A stretch of 33,200 nt of DNA, from NCBI GenBank assembly GCA_900546885.1, contig UREN01000020.1:1-33200 (forward strand), read 5' to 3'. The DNA is from an uncultured Oscillospiraceae bacterium. GTDB taxonomy: Bacteria > Bacillota > Clostridia > Oscillospirales > Ruminococcaceae. The position numbers were made by a program, and so were the translations under genes. Below the pieces are notes generated by a model. It saw nothing but the letters and a program-made list of their open reading frames with translations, was not told the DNA's origin and did not search any database. Positions 8,679-17,180 of this stretch are shown here, in pieces. Position 1 is the stretch's first letter. Every line of letters starts with the position of its first letter.

Positions 8679-9608
8679 TCATCCTTTCTTTGCCCGCAAA
8701 ATGGCCAGTGCAGCGGCGGCATACAGCCCGCCGTCATAGCCCAGCGGCGTGGGCATCACGTCCACATTGCCGCTTGCTTTGCGGTAGATATTCCGGCCAA
8801 GCGTCTGCTCAAGCTTCGGGCCAAACAGGTCGTAGGCAAGGCTGACGCCGCCGCCCAGTATGACGCGCGCCGGGTTCAGAAGGTTTACGGCCTGCGCCAG
8901 CGCTGTGCCCAAAAGCCGCCCTTCCAGCTCGAAGGTGCGAAGCGCGGCTGCCTCGCCCGTCCGCGCGCGGGCGGCAATTTCTTTTGCGGCGGGCGGTGTG
9001 CCGGCCTCGTCCGGCGTGCCGCCAAGCTCCAGGTAATTTTTGGAAATTGCGGGCCCGGCGGCATGCGCCTCCAGGCAGCCGCGCTTGCCGCAGCCGCACG
9101 GGCGGCCGTTTTCCACCGCGGTGCAATGGCCAATTTCACCCGCATTGCCCAGGGCCCCGGTGTACAGCGCCCCGTTCAGAAACAGGGCCCCGCCGATGCC
9201 ATTGGACACCGTCACATAGAAAAAATCGTCCACGTCTTTTCCGGCCCCAAACATCCGCTCGGCCAAAGCGCACGCCCGCGCATCGTTCTCGATGGCGGCG
9301 GGCAGGCCAAACTCCTGCTCCAGCAGGTGCGCAATGGGCACATTGCGAATGCCGGAAAAGCTGGCCTCCACCCACATGCCGCTGGCCGCATCGGCCAGGC
9401 CGGGAATGGTGGCCCCGGCTGCGCAGGGCGCCTGCCCGGGGCATTGGGCCAGCACTGCATGGCCCGCGCAGAACAGCTCGGCCAGCATTTCCTGCTGGGA
9501 GTGCCCGTGCCACAGGCTTTTTTGCCTGGCCAGTATGGTGCCGTCCTGCCGCAAAAGGCCCACGTTGTATTTGGAGCCGCCAATGTCAAAGCACAGAAAG
9601 GTGCGCAT
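8679..9608 (-). CDS. ROK-family sugar kinase
   Basis: A 309-residue ROK protein without the HTH domain of ROK repressors, so it should be a sugar kinase. It begins with the phosphate loop FDIGGSKYNVGLL, has the ENDA motif with the catalytic Asp, the GNAGEIGH motif, and the ROK zinc site CGCGKRGCLEAH. The start is ambiguous by one codon: ATGATG at 9606-9611 overlaps the pfkB-like stop. I prefer 9608, 7 bases from GGAGG. Glucose, N-acetylmannosamine or other hexoses are usual ROK substrates. In this operon it could phosphorylate the imported sugar before the SIS isomerase acts. Confidence 0.9.
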   Translation of the reverse strand: MRTFLCFDIGGSKYNVGLLRQDGTILARQKSLWHGHSQQEMLAELFCAGHAVLAQCPGQAPCAAGATIPGLADAASGMWVEASFSGIRNVPIAHLLEQEFGLPAAIENDARACALAERMFGAGKDVDDFFYVTVSNGIGGALFLNGALYTGALGNAGEIGHCTAVENGRPCGCGKRGCLEAHAAGPAISKNYLELGGTPDEAGTPPAAKEIAARARTGEAAALRTFELEGRLLGTALAQAVNLLNPARVILGGGVSLAYDLFGPKLEQTLGRNIYRKASGNVDVMPTPLGYDGGLYAAAALAILRAKKG

Positions 9609-10657
9609 CATTCGTCCTCCCTTTTGCAGAAGCGGCGGTACTGCGTCAACACTTCCTCCTGGCTGGACGTGCCCGTCTGCCCAATTTTGCGAATGGTGAC
9701 AGAGGCGCACAGGTTGCCAAGCTCTGCCGCCTCCTGCCAGGTGGCGCCTGCGCACAGCGCGCTTACCATGCCGGAGGTGCAAACGTCGCCGCAGCCGCAC
9801 ACATCCATCACCCTGGGCGCGGGCAGGGCGGGCACCAGCACACTGGCGCCTTTCTGTTCCACCAGCACGCCTCTGCTGCCGCAGGTGATTACGGCGCGCT
9901 TGCCGGTGCGCCTGCGCAGCTCGTGCTGGCACTGGCTCATGGCAGAGTGGCTGAAGGCGTCATCGGCGTGCTGGGGCCCCAGCACAAGGCTGCGCGCCTC
10001 TTTGTCGTTGCACTTGATGGTGACGCCGGTGAATTCATCGGCAAAGGCGCGGGAATCGGCAAAAATCAAAAGCTCGGGGTATTTCTGCGCCGTGGCAGCC
10101 AGCGCTGCACGCATTTGCGCCGTCACCACACCGGCGTCAGGCTCCGTCAGCTGGTCCAGCACAATCAGTGCGTCGCTTTGTGCGGCCGCCCGCTGCATGT
10201 TGGCTATCAATTTCTGCTGTGCATCGGGCGGTGTGGGCCGCCGGTTTTTAATGTCAAAGCGGTTGTGCTCGGTTTCCGTCCTGTTTTTCGGGGAGGAAAA
10301 CATCGGCTTTGTATAGGTAGGGGTAAAGATATCGCCGCGCCGCACCACCCCGGCCGTGCCAATGTCGGCTTTTTCCAGCAGGCGCAGCAGCTCGAAGCCC
10401 TCGCCGTCGTCGCCCACCATGGAAACGGCCTGCACATCGCCTATGCCCAGCGCGGCCAGGTTGTTCAGCACCGTGCCCGCGGCCCCGGCGCTTTGCCTGC
10501 GGCCCGTCACCTGGTAGGCGGTGAGGCCCGTCTCTACACTGGGCTCGTCCAGGCTGCGGTCTACCTCCCACCAGCGGTCCAGAAACAAATCGCCCACTAC
10601 GGTGATATGCAGGCGGCCAAACCCGGCCAGAATTTCCTGCAAACGTGCCAGCGTCAT
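9608..10657 (-). CDS. PfkB-family kinase resembling the HldE/RfaE kinase domain
   Basis: A 349-residue ribokinase-fold protein. The N-terminus VVGDLFLDRWW (residues 20-30) closely recalls the first strand of D-glycero-D-manno-heptose-7-phosphate kinase (HldE N-domain), and a stretch like the family's GGAANVA appears as AGAAGTVLNNLAALG. The anion-hole and catalytic motif is GCGD (residues 288-291, base Asp291) instead of the usual GAGD. There is no C-terminal nucleotidyltransferase domain. The ATG at 10657 follows AGGAGG by 8 bases. The RfaE likeness is my recognition of motifs, not a search result; another sugar-phosphate substrate is possible. Confidence 0.85.
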   Translation of the reverse strand: MTLARLQEILAGFGRLHITVVGDLFLDRWWEVDRSLDEPSVETGLTAYQVTGRRQSAGAAGTVLNNLAALGIGDVQAVSMVGDDGEGFELLRLLEKADIGTAGVVRRGDIFTPTYTKPMFSSPKNRTETEHNRFDIKNRRPTPPDAQQKLIANMQRAAAQSDALIVLDQLTEPDAGVVTAQMRAALAATAQKYPELLIFADSRAFADEFTGVTIKCNDKEARSLVLGPQHADDAFSHSAMSQCQHELRRRTGKRAVITCGSRGVLVEQKGASVLVPALPAPRVMDVCGCGDVCTSGMVSALCAGATWQEAAELGNLCASVTIRKIGQTGTSSQEEVLTQYRRFCKREDE

Positions 10658-10673
10658 ATCGCTCGCCTCCTGT

Positions 10674-11639
10674 TCACGGCTGGCCATGCAAAAGCTGCCA
10701 GCTCAGCGCGCGCACGGTGTCGCGGTGCACGCCCTGCACATAATAACTCTCTCCGCCGTCTGCAACGGTGCGCGCCATGATGGTTTTCCAGGGGCGGAAA
10801 TAATAGCGGGGGTCGCTTTTGGGCGGCGCCTCGTGGATGTTTTTGCCCTCCAGGGGCAAAAGGTCGAACACGGCCGTGGTGAAATGGCCAATGGTGCGGC
10901 CCTCCTGCTTGGCCACGTTGCGCGCCATGGAAAGCGCTTTCAAATAGACCTCCGGCCCAATCACCGCAGAACCGAAATTCAAAAATACGCCGTTTTCCAA
11001 ATTTTCAATGGTGTGCGCATAAATAAGAAAATCGGTGTAGGTGGCCGCGCCCAGCGCCGCGCCGTCGGCCTCCGGCTGCTCGTGCACAATATCGCAGCCA
11101 ATGCCAATGTGCACGGTGGCAGGCACATGCAGCTTATAGCATGCCGCCAGCACACTGTACCGGGCATAGGGGAAGTTGTGCTCTACAATCCACTTGCCCA
11201 GCGCCTCGCCTGCGCCCAGGCCCAGCTTGGCACCCTCGTTCAGGGCGCGGATGTATTGGGCGTCCTCCTGCCAAAGGCCAAACTGGCCCTCGCTGATATA
11301 CTTTGCCACGCTTTCCGTGGTGGCGCCAATCATGGCAAACTCAAAATCGTGGATGGCGGTGGCGCCGTTGAAAGCAAAATGGGTGATATAGCCCTCTTCA
11401 GCCAGGCGAATGAGGCAGGGCCCCACGCCTGCGCGCACCACATGCCCGCCCATCATCATCAGCACGCTTGCGCCCTTTTCGCGCGCCGCGCGCACGCGCT
11501 GCGCCAGCAGGGTTATGGTGTCGTGGTGGTATTCCGGTTTTTCCTCCGGGTTTACCATTACGCTCAAATCAAGGTCGTGCACGCGCTCGCTCAGGGGCAG
11601 AAGCATCAGGCGAGAGCGGTCGAACTGTTCAAATGGCAT
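10674..11639 (-). CDS. Conserved protein of unknown function, possibly deoxyhypusine-synthase-like fold
   Basis: A 321-residue soluble protein with no signal peptide or membrane helix. Strikingly conserved-looking blocks are MMMGGHVVRAGV (61-72), FNGATAIHDFE (90-100), VHIGIGCDIVHEQPEADG (176-193), FGSAVIGPEVYLKAL (222-236), DPRYYFRPWKTI (276-287) and VADGGESYY (292-300). Alternating Gly-rich turns and strands suggest a Rossmann-type, perhaps NAD-binding, fold; the layout faintly resembles deoxyhypusine synthase, but I cannot see that enzyme's lysine motif with confidence. I know the pattern only as an uncharacterised family. AGGAGG within the end of the HAD gene supports the ATG at 11639. Its position between the HAD and PfkB genes ties it to the same pathway. 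Confidence 0.8.
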   Translation of the reverse strand: MPFEQFDRSRLMLLPLSERVHDLDLSVMVNPEEKPEYHHDTITLLAQRVRAAREKGASVLMMMGGHVVRAGVGPCLIRLAEEGYITHFAFNGATAIHDFEFAMIGATTESVAKYISEGQFGLWQEDAQYIRALNEGAKLGLGAGEALGKWIVEHNFPYARYSVLAACYKLHVPATVHIGIGCDIVHEQPEADGAALGAATYTDFLIYAHTIENLENGVFLNFGSAVIGPEVYLKALSMARNVAKQEGRTIGHFTTAVFDLLPLEGKNIHEAPPKSDPRYYFRPWKTIMARTVADGGESYYVQGVHRDTVRALSWQLLHGQP

Positions 11640-11640
11640 A

Positions 11641-12474
11641 TCACTGCACCTCCTCTTCAAACAAAAACGCTTCCAGTTCGTCAATGGCACGGTAATCCGG
11701 GATAATAATATCCGCCCCGGCGCGAATCAGGCGCTGGCGCTTCCACTCATCCACGCCCTGCCGCGTCTTTTCGTTTGACGCCACACCGCAGGCAAACCCG
11801 CCGGCGGCCTTCACATCCTCAATCTCCACATAGCCGTCGCCAAACCCCAGCAGGGCCTCGCCCGGCAGTTGGTTTTCCCGCAGGATGCGCTCGATGACCA
11901 TTTTTTTCGAGAACGTCTTGTAGTCGCGCTGTGCGCCGTAGATATGCGGGCCAAAATATTCCGTCAGGCCCAGCAGGGCGGCTTCTTCCTTCACATGCCC
12001 GTCGTCTGTGCCGCTGGCAAGGTACATGGTAATGCCGTGGCGGCGCAGCATGGCAAGCAGCTGCTGCGAGCCGGGCACCAGCCAATCGGCGGGGGCGTAT
12101 GTGCCGTCCGCAAGGCCGGTGCGCCGCCCATCCACTGCGCGCAGCAGACGCCGCACATATTCGTCCTTATATTCCTGCGGGTCTTTTGCGTTGCCGCCCA
12201 TGGCGTTGATGCGCTGGGCAAGCTCGATGCATTGATAGATGGTTTGCTTGCCGGTGTTTACAAAGATGAATTCCTTTGCCTCTTCGTAAATATCCTCATA
12301 GGGCCTGCCCGCCGCACCGGGCGCGGCGGCAAGTTCGTCTGCAAAATAGGGAATCATGATGCCCTGCCAGCCCTCGCGGATGAGGCTGAGCGTGCCATCA
12401 AAATCGAACACGGCATATCGGAAGCTGCGCCGCGCGCCCCTGGGGCGCACCACTTCCAGCGTTTTGTTTTCCAT
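11641..12474 (-). CDS. HAD-superfamily hydrolase (probable sugar phosphatase)
   Basis: A 277-residue haloacid-dehalogenase-type hydrolase. Motif I is FDFDGTLS with nucleophile Asp24 and acid Asp26; a helical cap of about 90 residues follows (roughly 45-135), motif II is LASGTDD, a Lys-containing region KTFSKKMVIERIL gives motif III and motif IV is GFGDGYVEIED. The cap and motifs suit a phosphatase for a small sugar phosphate. ATG at 12474 follows AAAGGA by about 10 bases; upstream in-frame starts would read into the hairpin at 12517-12559. Its stop is 1 base from the next gene's start, so the two are coupled. Confidence 0.88.
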   Translation of the reverse strand: MENKTLEVVRPRGARRSFRYAVFDFDGTLSLIREGWQGIMIPYFADELAAAPGAAGRPYEDIYEEAKEFIFVNTGKQTIYQCIELAQRINAMGGNAKDPQEYKDEYVRRLLRAVDGRRTGLADGTYAPADWLVPGSQQLLAMLRRHGITMYLASGTDDGHVKEEAALLGLTEYFGPHIYGAQRDYKTFSKKMVIERILRENQLPGEALLGFGDGYVEIEDVKAAGGFACGVASNEKTRQGVDEWKRQRLIRAGADIIIPDYRAIDELEAFLFEEEVQ

Positions 12475-12516
12475 CAGAAAAATTTCCTTTCCCCTCATTG
12501 GTTTTGACACATGGAA

Positions 12517-12559
12517 GGGCTGTGCGGGCAAGGGCTTTTGCCCCTTGGCCGCACAGCCC
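12517..12559 (-). other. Strong intercistronic hairpin in the sugar operon
   Basis: Arms 12517-12527 (GGGCTGTGCGG) and 12549-12559 pair perfectly over 11 bp, and the interior can pair further through AGGGC/GCCCC-type segments. On the minus strand it lies after the isomerase stop and before the HAD gene, without a T tract, so it looks like a processing or mRNA-stability element and not a terminator. Confidence 0.55.
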
Positions 12560-12575
12560 CACTGCGACAAATTGT

Positions 12576-13565
12576 TCAATCCACCTTCAAAGCGGCGTCG
12601 AAGCTCACGTCCGAAGGCGAGAAATTGATCTGTTTTGTAAATTCAAAGGCCTCGGTGGCGCCGAAGGTGCGCTCCATGCCGCTGTCCTCCCACTCCACGC
12701 TCAGCGGGCCATCGTAGCCCATCTGGTTCAGCTCGCGGATGATGCCGTCAAAATCCACATCGCCATGGCCAAGGGAAACAAAGTTCCAGCCGCGGCGGGT
12801 GTCGCCGAATTCGATGTGGCTGCCCAAAATGCCGCCGCGCCCGTCCAGCGTCACCTTTACGTCCTTCATGTGCACATGGTAAATGCGGCTGGCAAAATCG
12901 CGCAGGAATACGCAGGGGTCCACACCCTGCCACTGCAGGTGAGAGGGGTCGAAGTTGAGGCCCAGCGTGGGGCGCCATTCCAGCGTATCCAGCAGCTTTT
13001 TGGTGCTGTAATAATCGAACGCAATTTCGGTGGGATGCACTTCCAGCGCCAGATTGACGCCGCACTCGTCATATACGTCAAAGATGGGCGTCCACAGCTC
13101 TTTGATGCGGGCAAACCCGGCCTCTACCATGCTTTGCGGCGTCTGCGGGAAGGAATACCAGTATGCCCAGATGGGGCTGCCCAAAAAGCAGGTGACCACC
13201 TTGATGCCCAGCTTTTGGGCCGCGCGCGCCACCGTTTTCATCTCTTCCACCGCCCATGCGCGAATCTCGTCCGGCTTGCCGGAGAGGGCGTTGGGGGCAA
13301 AGTTATCCAGGCGGGGGTCCCAGTTGTCGCCCACGCACTGGCCAATCAGGTGGGCGCCCAGCGCCCACACTTTCAGCCCGTATTTTTCCAGCGTGGCGCG
13401 GAACTGCGCCACATAGGCGTCATCCTCCAAAACTTTATGAACGTTGATATGGGCCTGGCAGGCGATTTCAATGCCCTCGTAGCCGATCGAGCTGACAAGC
13501 TTGCACAGCTCTTCCAGCGAGAGGTCGCCAAACTGGCCGGATGCAATGGTGATGGGTCGTTTCAT
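12576..13565 (-). CDS. Sugar phosphate isomerase/epimerase (xylose-isomerase-like TIM barrel)
   Basis: A 329-residue AP_endonuc_2-type TIM barrel. Likely divalent-metal ligands are Glu175 in LALEVHPTE, Asp206 and His209 in LNFDPSHL, the His of YHVHMKD near 230-232, and Glu291 in LSVEWED. Such enzymes isomerise or epimerise free sugars or ketoacid sugars, and often act next to Gfo/Idh dehydrogenases. Here the Gfo/Idh gene ends 16 bases upstream, which suggests an oxidation plus epimerisation step. The ATG at 13565 is preceded by AAGGAGG. The 100-base gap to the HAD gene holds a strong hairpin. Confidence 0.9.
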   Translation of the reverse strand: MKRPITIASGQFGDLSLEELCKLVSSIGYEGIEIACQAHINVHKVLEDDAYVAQFRATLEKYGLKVWALGAHLIGQCVGDNWDPRLDNFAPNALSGKPDEIRAWAVEEMKTVARAAQKLGIKVVTCFLGSPIWAYWYSFPQTPQSMVEAGFARIKELWTPIFDVYDECGVNLALEVHPTEIAFDYYSTKKLLDTLEWRPTLGLNFDPSHLQWQGVDPCVFLRDFASRIYHVHMKDVKVTLDGRGGILGSHIEFGDTRRGWNFVSLGHGDVDFDGIIRELNQMGYDGPLSVEWEDSGMERTFGATEAFEFTKQINFSPSDVSFDAALKVD

Positions 13566-13581
13566 ATATATGGTTGCCTCC

Positions 13582-14622
13582 TTATCCTACATCCACGGCT
13601 TTGTTCTGCTCGCTGGAAAGCTGGTTTGCAAACACGGCCTTCATGGCGGGCAGCACGCTCTCGCCGCTGATAGCAGGCGGGGTGCCCGTGCGGATGCTTT
13701 CAATAAACGCGTCAATGACGCCCGTCGACGTGCGTGCGCCGCTTGTTTGGTCTTTGTTCGAGGTGAGCTTATCCAGCTCGTAGGGCGTTACGGTGCCATC
13801 CCGTTTTTCCACAATCAGGGAATACTCCGGGTCGTCATACATGCGGATAACGCCCTCTGTGCAATACAGCTTGGTGGAGTTATTCTCCTGCCCGTAGTTC
13901 GTCCAGCCCACGGCCAGCGTGCCCACGGCGCCGCCTTCCAGCGTATAGGTGCAGAAAGCGTTGTCGTCCACGGTGATGGGCCTGCCGTCCGGGAACTTTT
14001 TATCCAGCGTGGCCAGCACCGCATAAGTGCGCACCACCTTCTGGCCGGTGAGCCAGATGAGAAGGTCTGTTTTATGCACGCCAAGGTCTGCCATGGCGCC
14101 GAAAGAGGCCAGCCGTTTATCGAAAAACCAGGAATCCTTCTTGCCTGTCCAGCCCTCGGGGCCGGGGTGGCAGAAATGGGTCTCGAAGGTGACAAGCTGG
14201 CCCACCTCGCCGCTGTCCAGAATTTTTTTGCCCATCACATGCGCTTTGGCAAGGCGCTGGTTCTGCCCAATCATCAGGTATTTGCCGTTTTCCCTGGCCG
14301 CAGCCACCATGGCTTCGCAGTCTTCCAGGGTGGTGGCCATGGGCTTTTCACACAGCACATGTTTGCCCGCGCGCAGCGCCTGAATGGCCATGGCCGCATG
14401 GGAGGTGTTGGCCGTGCACACGCTTACCGCGTCCACGCCGGATGCCAGCAGCTCTTCCACTGTGCCGTATGCCTTGCCGCCAAACCTTTTTGCAAATTCC
14501 TCGGCCCTGCCGGGCACAATGTCATAGAATGCGGCCAGCTCGCAGTATGGGTTTTCCACATATTCGGGCGCGTGCCGCACTTCGGTAATTTTGCCGCACC
14601 CGATGATGCCTACTTTGATCAT
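13582..14622 (-). CDS. Gfo/Idh/MocA-family NAD(P)-dependent sugar dehydrogenase
   Basis: A 346-residue oxidoreductase. The N-terminal Rossmann domain starts VGIIGCGKI (residues 4-12) and includes the cofactor-proximal CEKPM with Lys93 and Pro94; the C-terminal domain holds the catalytic-type MADLGVHKTDLL with Asp180 and His184. Members oxidise or reduce inositols, glucose, or N-acetylated and nucleotide sugars; substrate cannot be told here. ATG at 14622 follows AGGAGG. It sits after the permease with a 45-base gap and before the TIM-barrel isomerase, a pairing common in carbohydrate and inositol catabolic operons. Confidence 0.93.
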   Translation of the reverse strand: MIKVGIIGCGKITEVRHAPEYVENPYCELAAFYDIVPGRAEEFAKRFGGKAYGTVEELLASGVDAVSVCTANTSHAAMAIQALRAGKHVLCEKPMATTLEDCEAMVAAARENGKYLMIGQNQRLAKAHVMGKKILDSGEVGQLVTFETHFCHPGPEGWTGKKDSWFFDKRLASFGAMADLGVHKTDLLIWLTGQKVVRTYAVLATLDKKFPDGRPITVDDNAFCTYTLEGGAVGTLAVGWTNYGQENNSTKLYCTEGVIRMYDDPEYSLIVEKRDGTVTPYELDKLTSNKDQTSGARTSTGVIDAFIESIRTGTPPAISGESVLPAMKAVFANQLSSEQNKAVDVG

Positions 14623-14667
14623 ATTGTTGCCTCCTGTTCAAAAGGGCGCCTGCCCTGAAACCGCCTT

Positions 14668-15657
14668 TCATTTTTTATGGTTCTGGAAGCCCTGCAGCAG
14701 CACGGCAATGACAATGATGGCGGCGGAAATGGCGCCGTTCAGGAAGGTGGAGACGTCCGCAGCGGTGAGGATGTTGGAGATGATGCGGAACATCAAAACG
14801 CCCACGAAGGTGCCTACAATTTTGCCACGGCCGCCGGCCATGGATGTGCCACCGATTGCCACGGCGGCAATGGCGTCCATCTCAAAGTTCAGGCCCGCGT
14901 TAGAGGCGGCCACAGCCGTCATGCGCGAGGCGTAAATAACAGCCGCCAGGCCGCACATCAGGCCGGTGATGGTGAAGATGATGGTTTTGATAAAGGTGAC
15001 GTTGATACCGGCAAGGCGGGCGCTGGTCTCGTTCGAGCCAACGGCATAAATGTGCTTGCCAAGTTTTGTGTGCTTCATAATGATATGGAACACAATGGTG
15101 ACGGCAATGAAAATAATCATCAGGTAGGGCACCTTGAAGCGCCCAAAGCCAATGCCGCCCACCGCCAGCTGACGGAAGGAATCATACAGTGCTTTATCCA
15201 CGGTGAACGGGCCGCCGGAACCGAAGTGGTTGATGATGGAACGGCACGCGCTCTGCATGGCCAGCGTGGCAATCATGGCGGGCATGTGGCCCTTTGTGAC
15301 AAGCAGGCCGTTGATGGTGCCGATGACGATGCCGAACGCACAGCAGAACAACAGCATCACAATGGCGCTGCCCGTCTTATTCAGCACTTCAATGCCGAAG
15401 CCGCCGATGATGGCAAGCTGGGCGCCCACGGAAATATCAATTTGCCCGGCCGAGATAATCATGCTCATGCCCATGGCAATCAGGCCAACCATCGAGCTTT
15501 GCACGAAAAGGTTCGTGACATTGGTCCAGGAGAAGAAGTTCGGGTTCACGCATGTGGCGATCACCAGAAGCAAGATCAGGGAAAGAATAAAGCTGTATTC
15601 CTTCACCACCATTTTGAAAAACTCTTTTGGAGTTTGTTTTTTCAAAGATTTAAGCAT
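14668..15657 (-). CDS. Ribose-type (CUT2) sugar ABC transporter permease
   Basis: A 329-residue RbsC-like membrane protein with about eight to ten hydrophobic helices. Family landmarks include the N-terminal FFSWTNVTN, GMSMIISAGQIDISVG near residues 60-80, and GLNFEMDAIAAVAIGGTSMAGGRG near the C-terminus. It forms the channel for the sugar bound by the lipoprotein at 17246-18352. I chose the ATG at 15657: GGAGGG is 7 bases upstream and the ATG overlaps the ATPase stop by 8 bases (ATGCTTAA), a coupled arrangement. The upstream in-frame ATG at 15681 would begin inside the ATPase gene. Confidence 0.93.
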   Translation of the reverse strand: MLKSLKKQTPKEFFKMVVKEYSFILSLILLLVIATCVNPNFFSWTNVTNLFVQSSMVGLIAMGMSMIISAGQIDISVGAQLAIIGGFGIEVLNKTGSAIVMLLFCCAFGIVIGTINGLLVTKGHMPAMIATLAMQSACRSIINHFGSGGPFTVDKALYDSFRQLAVGGIGFGRFKVPYLMIIFIAVTIVFHIIMKHTKLGKHIYAVGSNETSARLAGINVTFIKTIIFTITGLMCGLAAVIYASRMTAVAASNAGLNFEMDAIAAVAIGGTSMAGGRGKIVGTFVGVLMFRIISNILTAADVSTFLNGAISAAIIVIAVLLQGFQNHKK

Positions 15658-17152
15658 TTTTTGCACCCTCCACATTCGCACCGGTAGAATAGTACATCAC
15701 ATTCTTCTCGGTCATTTCCTCGCGGCGCATCACCGCGTTCACCCTGCCTTTGTACAGCACCATGCAGGAGTCGGCCACTTTGTAAATCTCCGGAAATTCG
15801 GAAGAGAACACCACAATGGCCTTGCCCTGTTTGGCCAGTTCCAGAATGAGGTGATAGATCTCGAACTTTGTGCCCACATCGATGCCCTGCGTGGGGTTAT
15901 CGAACAACAGCACCTCGGCGTCCGTCTCCAGCCATTTGCCCAGAATGACCTTCTGCTGGTTGCCGCCAGAGAGCGAAGTGATGGGGTCGGCCGGGTTGCC
16001 GGCTTTGATCTGCAGCGCCTTCTGCTGGCGCGCAAAGCGCTCGCGCTCGGCTTTTCCGCTGATTAAAAGCTTTTTCCATTTGGTGTTCAAAAACGCCATG
16101 GACATGTTATCCAGAATGGAAAGGTCATCGTGAATGCCGCGCTCTTTGCGCATGCGCGGCACAAGGGCCATGCCGTGGCCCATATGGAACTGGATGCTTT
16201 TTGCGCTTTCCAGTGTCTGGCCGCCAAAGCTCAGTTTTCCCTTGCAGGGAATTACGCCAAACAGGGCGTCTGCCAGTTCGTCGCGCCCGGAGCCCTGAAG
16301 CCCCGTAATAGCCAGAACTTCACCCTTGTGCAGCTGGAAGCTGATATCGTCAAACCCCTCGCCCGAAAGGTGCTGTGCCTCCATGGCAATTTCGGGCCGG
16401 ATGTGGTTTACATGATTTTCAAACTCCGCATCGTGCAGCTGGCGGCCAATCATCAATTCGGTAATGCCGTCCTCGTTGGTGTCTTCAAATTTTCCCTCTG
16501 CCACCAGGCAGCCGTCGCGCAGCACATAGTATCTGTCGCATATCTCGAACAGCTCGGGCATTTTGTGCGAGATATAAATAAAGCTGACGCCCTCTTTTTT
16601 CAGGCTGCGCATGATGCCGAACAGGTTTTCGATTTCATGCGTGGAAAGGGCCGTGCTGGGCTCATCCATAATGATAAGCCCCGATTTGAACAGCAGCGCC
16701 TTTGCAATTTCTACCAGCTGTTTCTGCGCGGCATTCAAATCGCACACCAGCATATCCAGGTTGATGTTTACCTGCATGCGTTCCAACACCTGGGCGCAGC
16801 GGCGCTTCATCTCCTCTTCACGCAGCAGGCCGCCCCGGCTGATTTCATCGCCCAGATACATATTTTCAAACACTTTTAAATCGTTGCACAGGTTCAGCTC
16901 TTGATGGATGAACCGGATGCCGTGCTGGTTGGCAACTTTGGCGCTTGTCATCACCACCTTTTGCCCGTTGATGAGCACATCGCCCTTCGTGGGAAGGTAA
17001 GTGCCGGCCAGCACATTCATCAGTGTGGATTTTCCGGCGCCGTTCTCGCCCAGCAAACCCAGAATCGTACCGGGCTCGACGGTGATGCTGACATCGTTTA
17101 CTGCGCGGGTGGGGCCGAAATCCATCACGATGTTTTTCATTTCCACAAGCAT
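15650..17152 (-). CDS. Ribose-type (CUT2) sugar ABC transporter ATP-binding protein
   Basis: A 500-residue RbsA/MglA-like protein with two ATPase halves. The first half has Walker A GENGAGKST, a signature region AAQKQLVEIAKAL (degenerate LSGGQ, as usual in this family) and Walker B LIIMDEPSTALS. The second half has a degenerate Walker A GLQGSGRDEL, the signature SLSGGNQQKV and Walker B LLFDNPTQGID. One protein therefore replaces an ATPase dimer. ATG at 17152 follows AAGGAGG by about 10 bases. It is separated from the binding-protein gene by a terminator hairpin at 17181-17212. Confidence 0.95.
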   Translation of the reverse strand: MLVEMKNIVMDFGPTRAVNDVSITVEPGTILGLLGENGAGKSTLMNVLAGTYLPTKGDVLINGQKVVMTSAKVANQHGIRFIHQELNLCNDLKVFENMYLGDEISRGGLLREEEMKRRCAQVLERMQVNINLDMLVCDLNAAQKQLVEIAKALLFKSGLIIMDEPSTALSTHEIENLFGIMRSLKKEGVSFIYISHKMPELFEICDRYYVLRDGCLVAEGKFEDTNEDGITELMIGRQLHDAEFENHVNHIRPEIAMEAQHLSGEGFDDISFQLHKGEVLAITGLQGSGRDELADALFGVIPCKGKLSFGGQTLESAKSIQFHMGHGMALVPRMRKERGIHDDLSILDNMSMAFLNTKWKKLLISGKAERERFARQQKALQIKAGNPADPITSLSGGNQQKVILGKWLETDAEVLLFDNPTQGIDVGTKFEIYHLILELAKQGKAIVVFSSEFPEIYKVADSCMVLYKGRVNAVMRREEMTEKNVMYYSTGANVEGAKNA

Positions 17153-17180
17153 CGAGCAGTTTCCTCCTTATTTTGATAGA

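Noticed and set aside
8984..10780. Long plus-strand open frame of 598 codons opposite the ROK and PfkB genes
   Set aside because: It is an antisense shadow in GC-rich DNA: rich in Arg, Pro and Ala, with no family motif or ribosome binding site, while the minus-strand genes have complete motifs.
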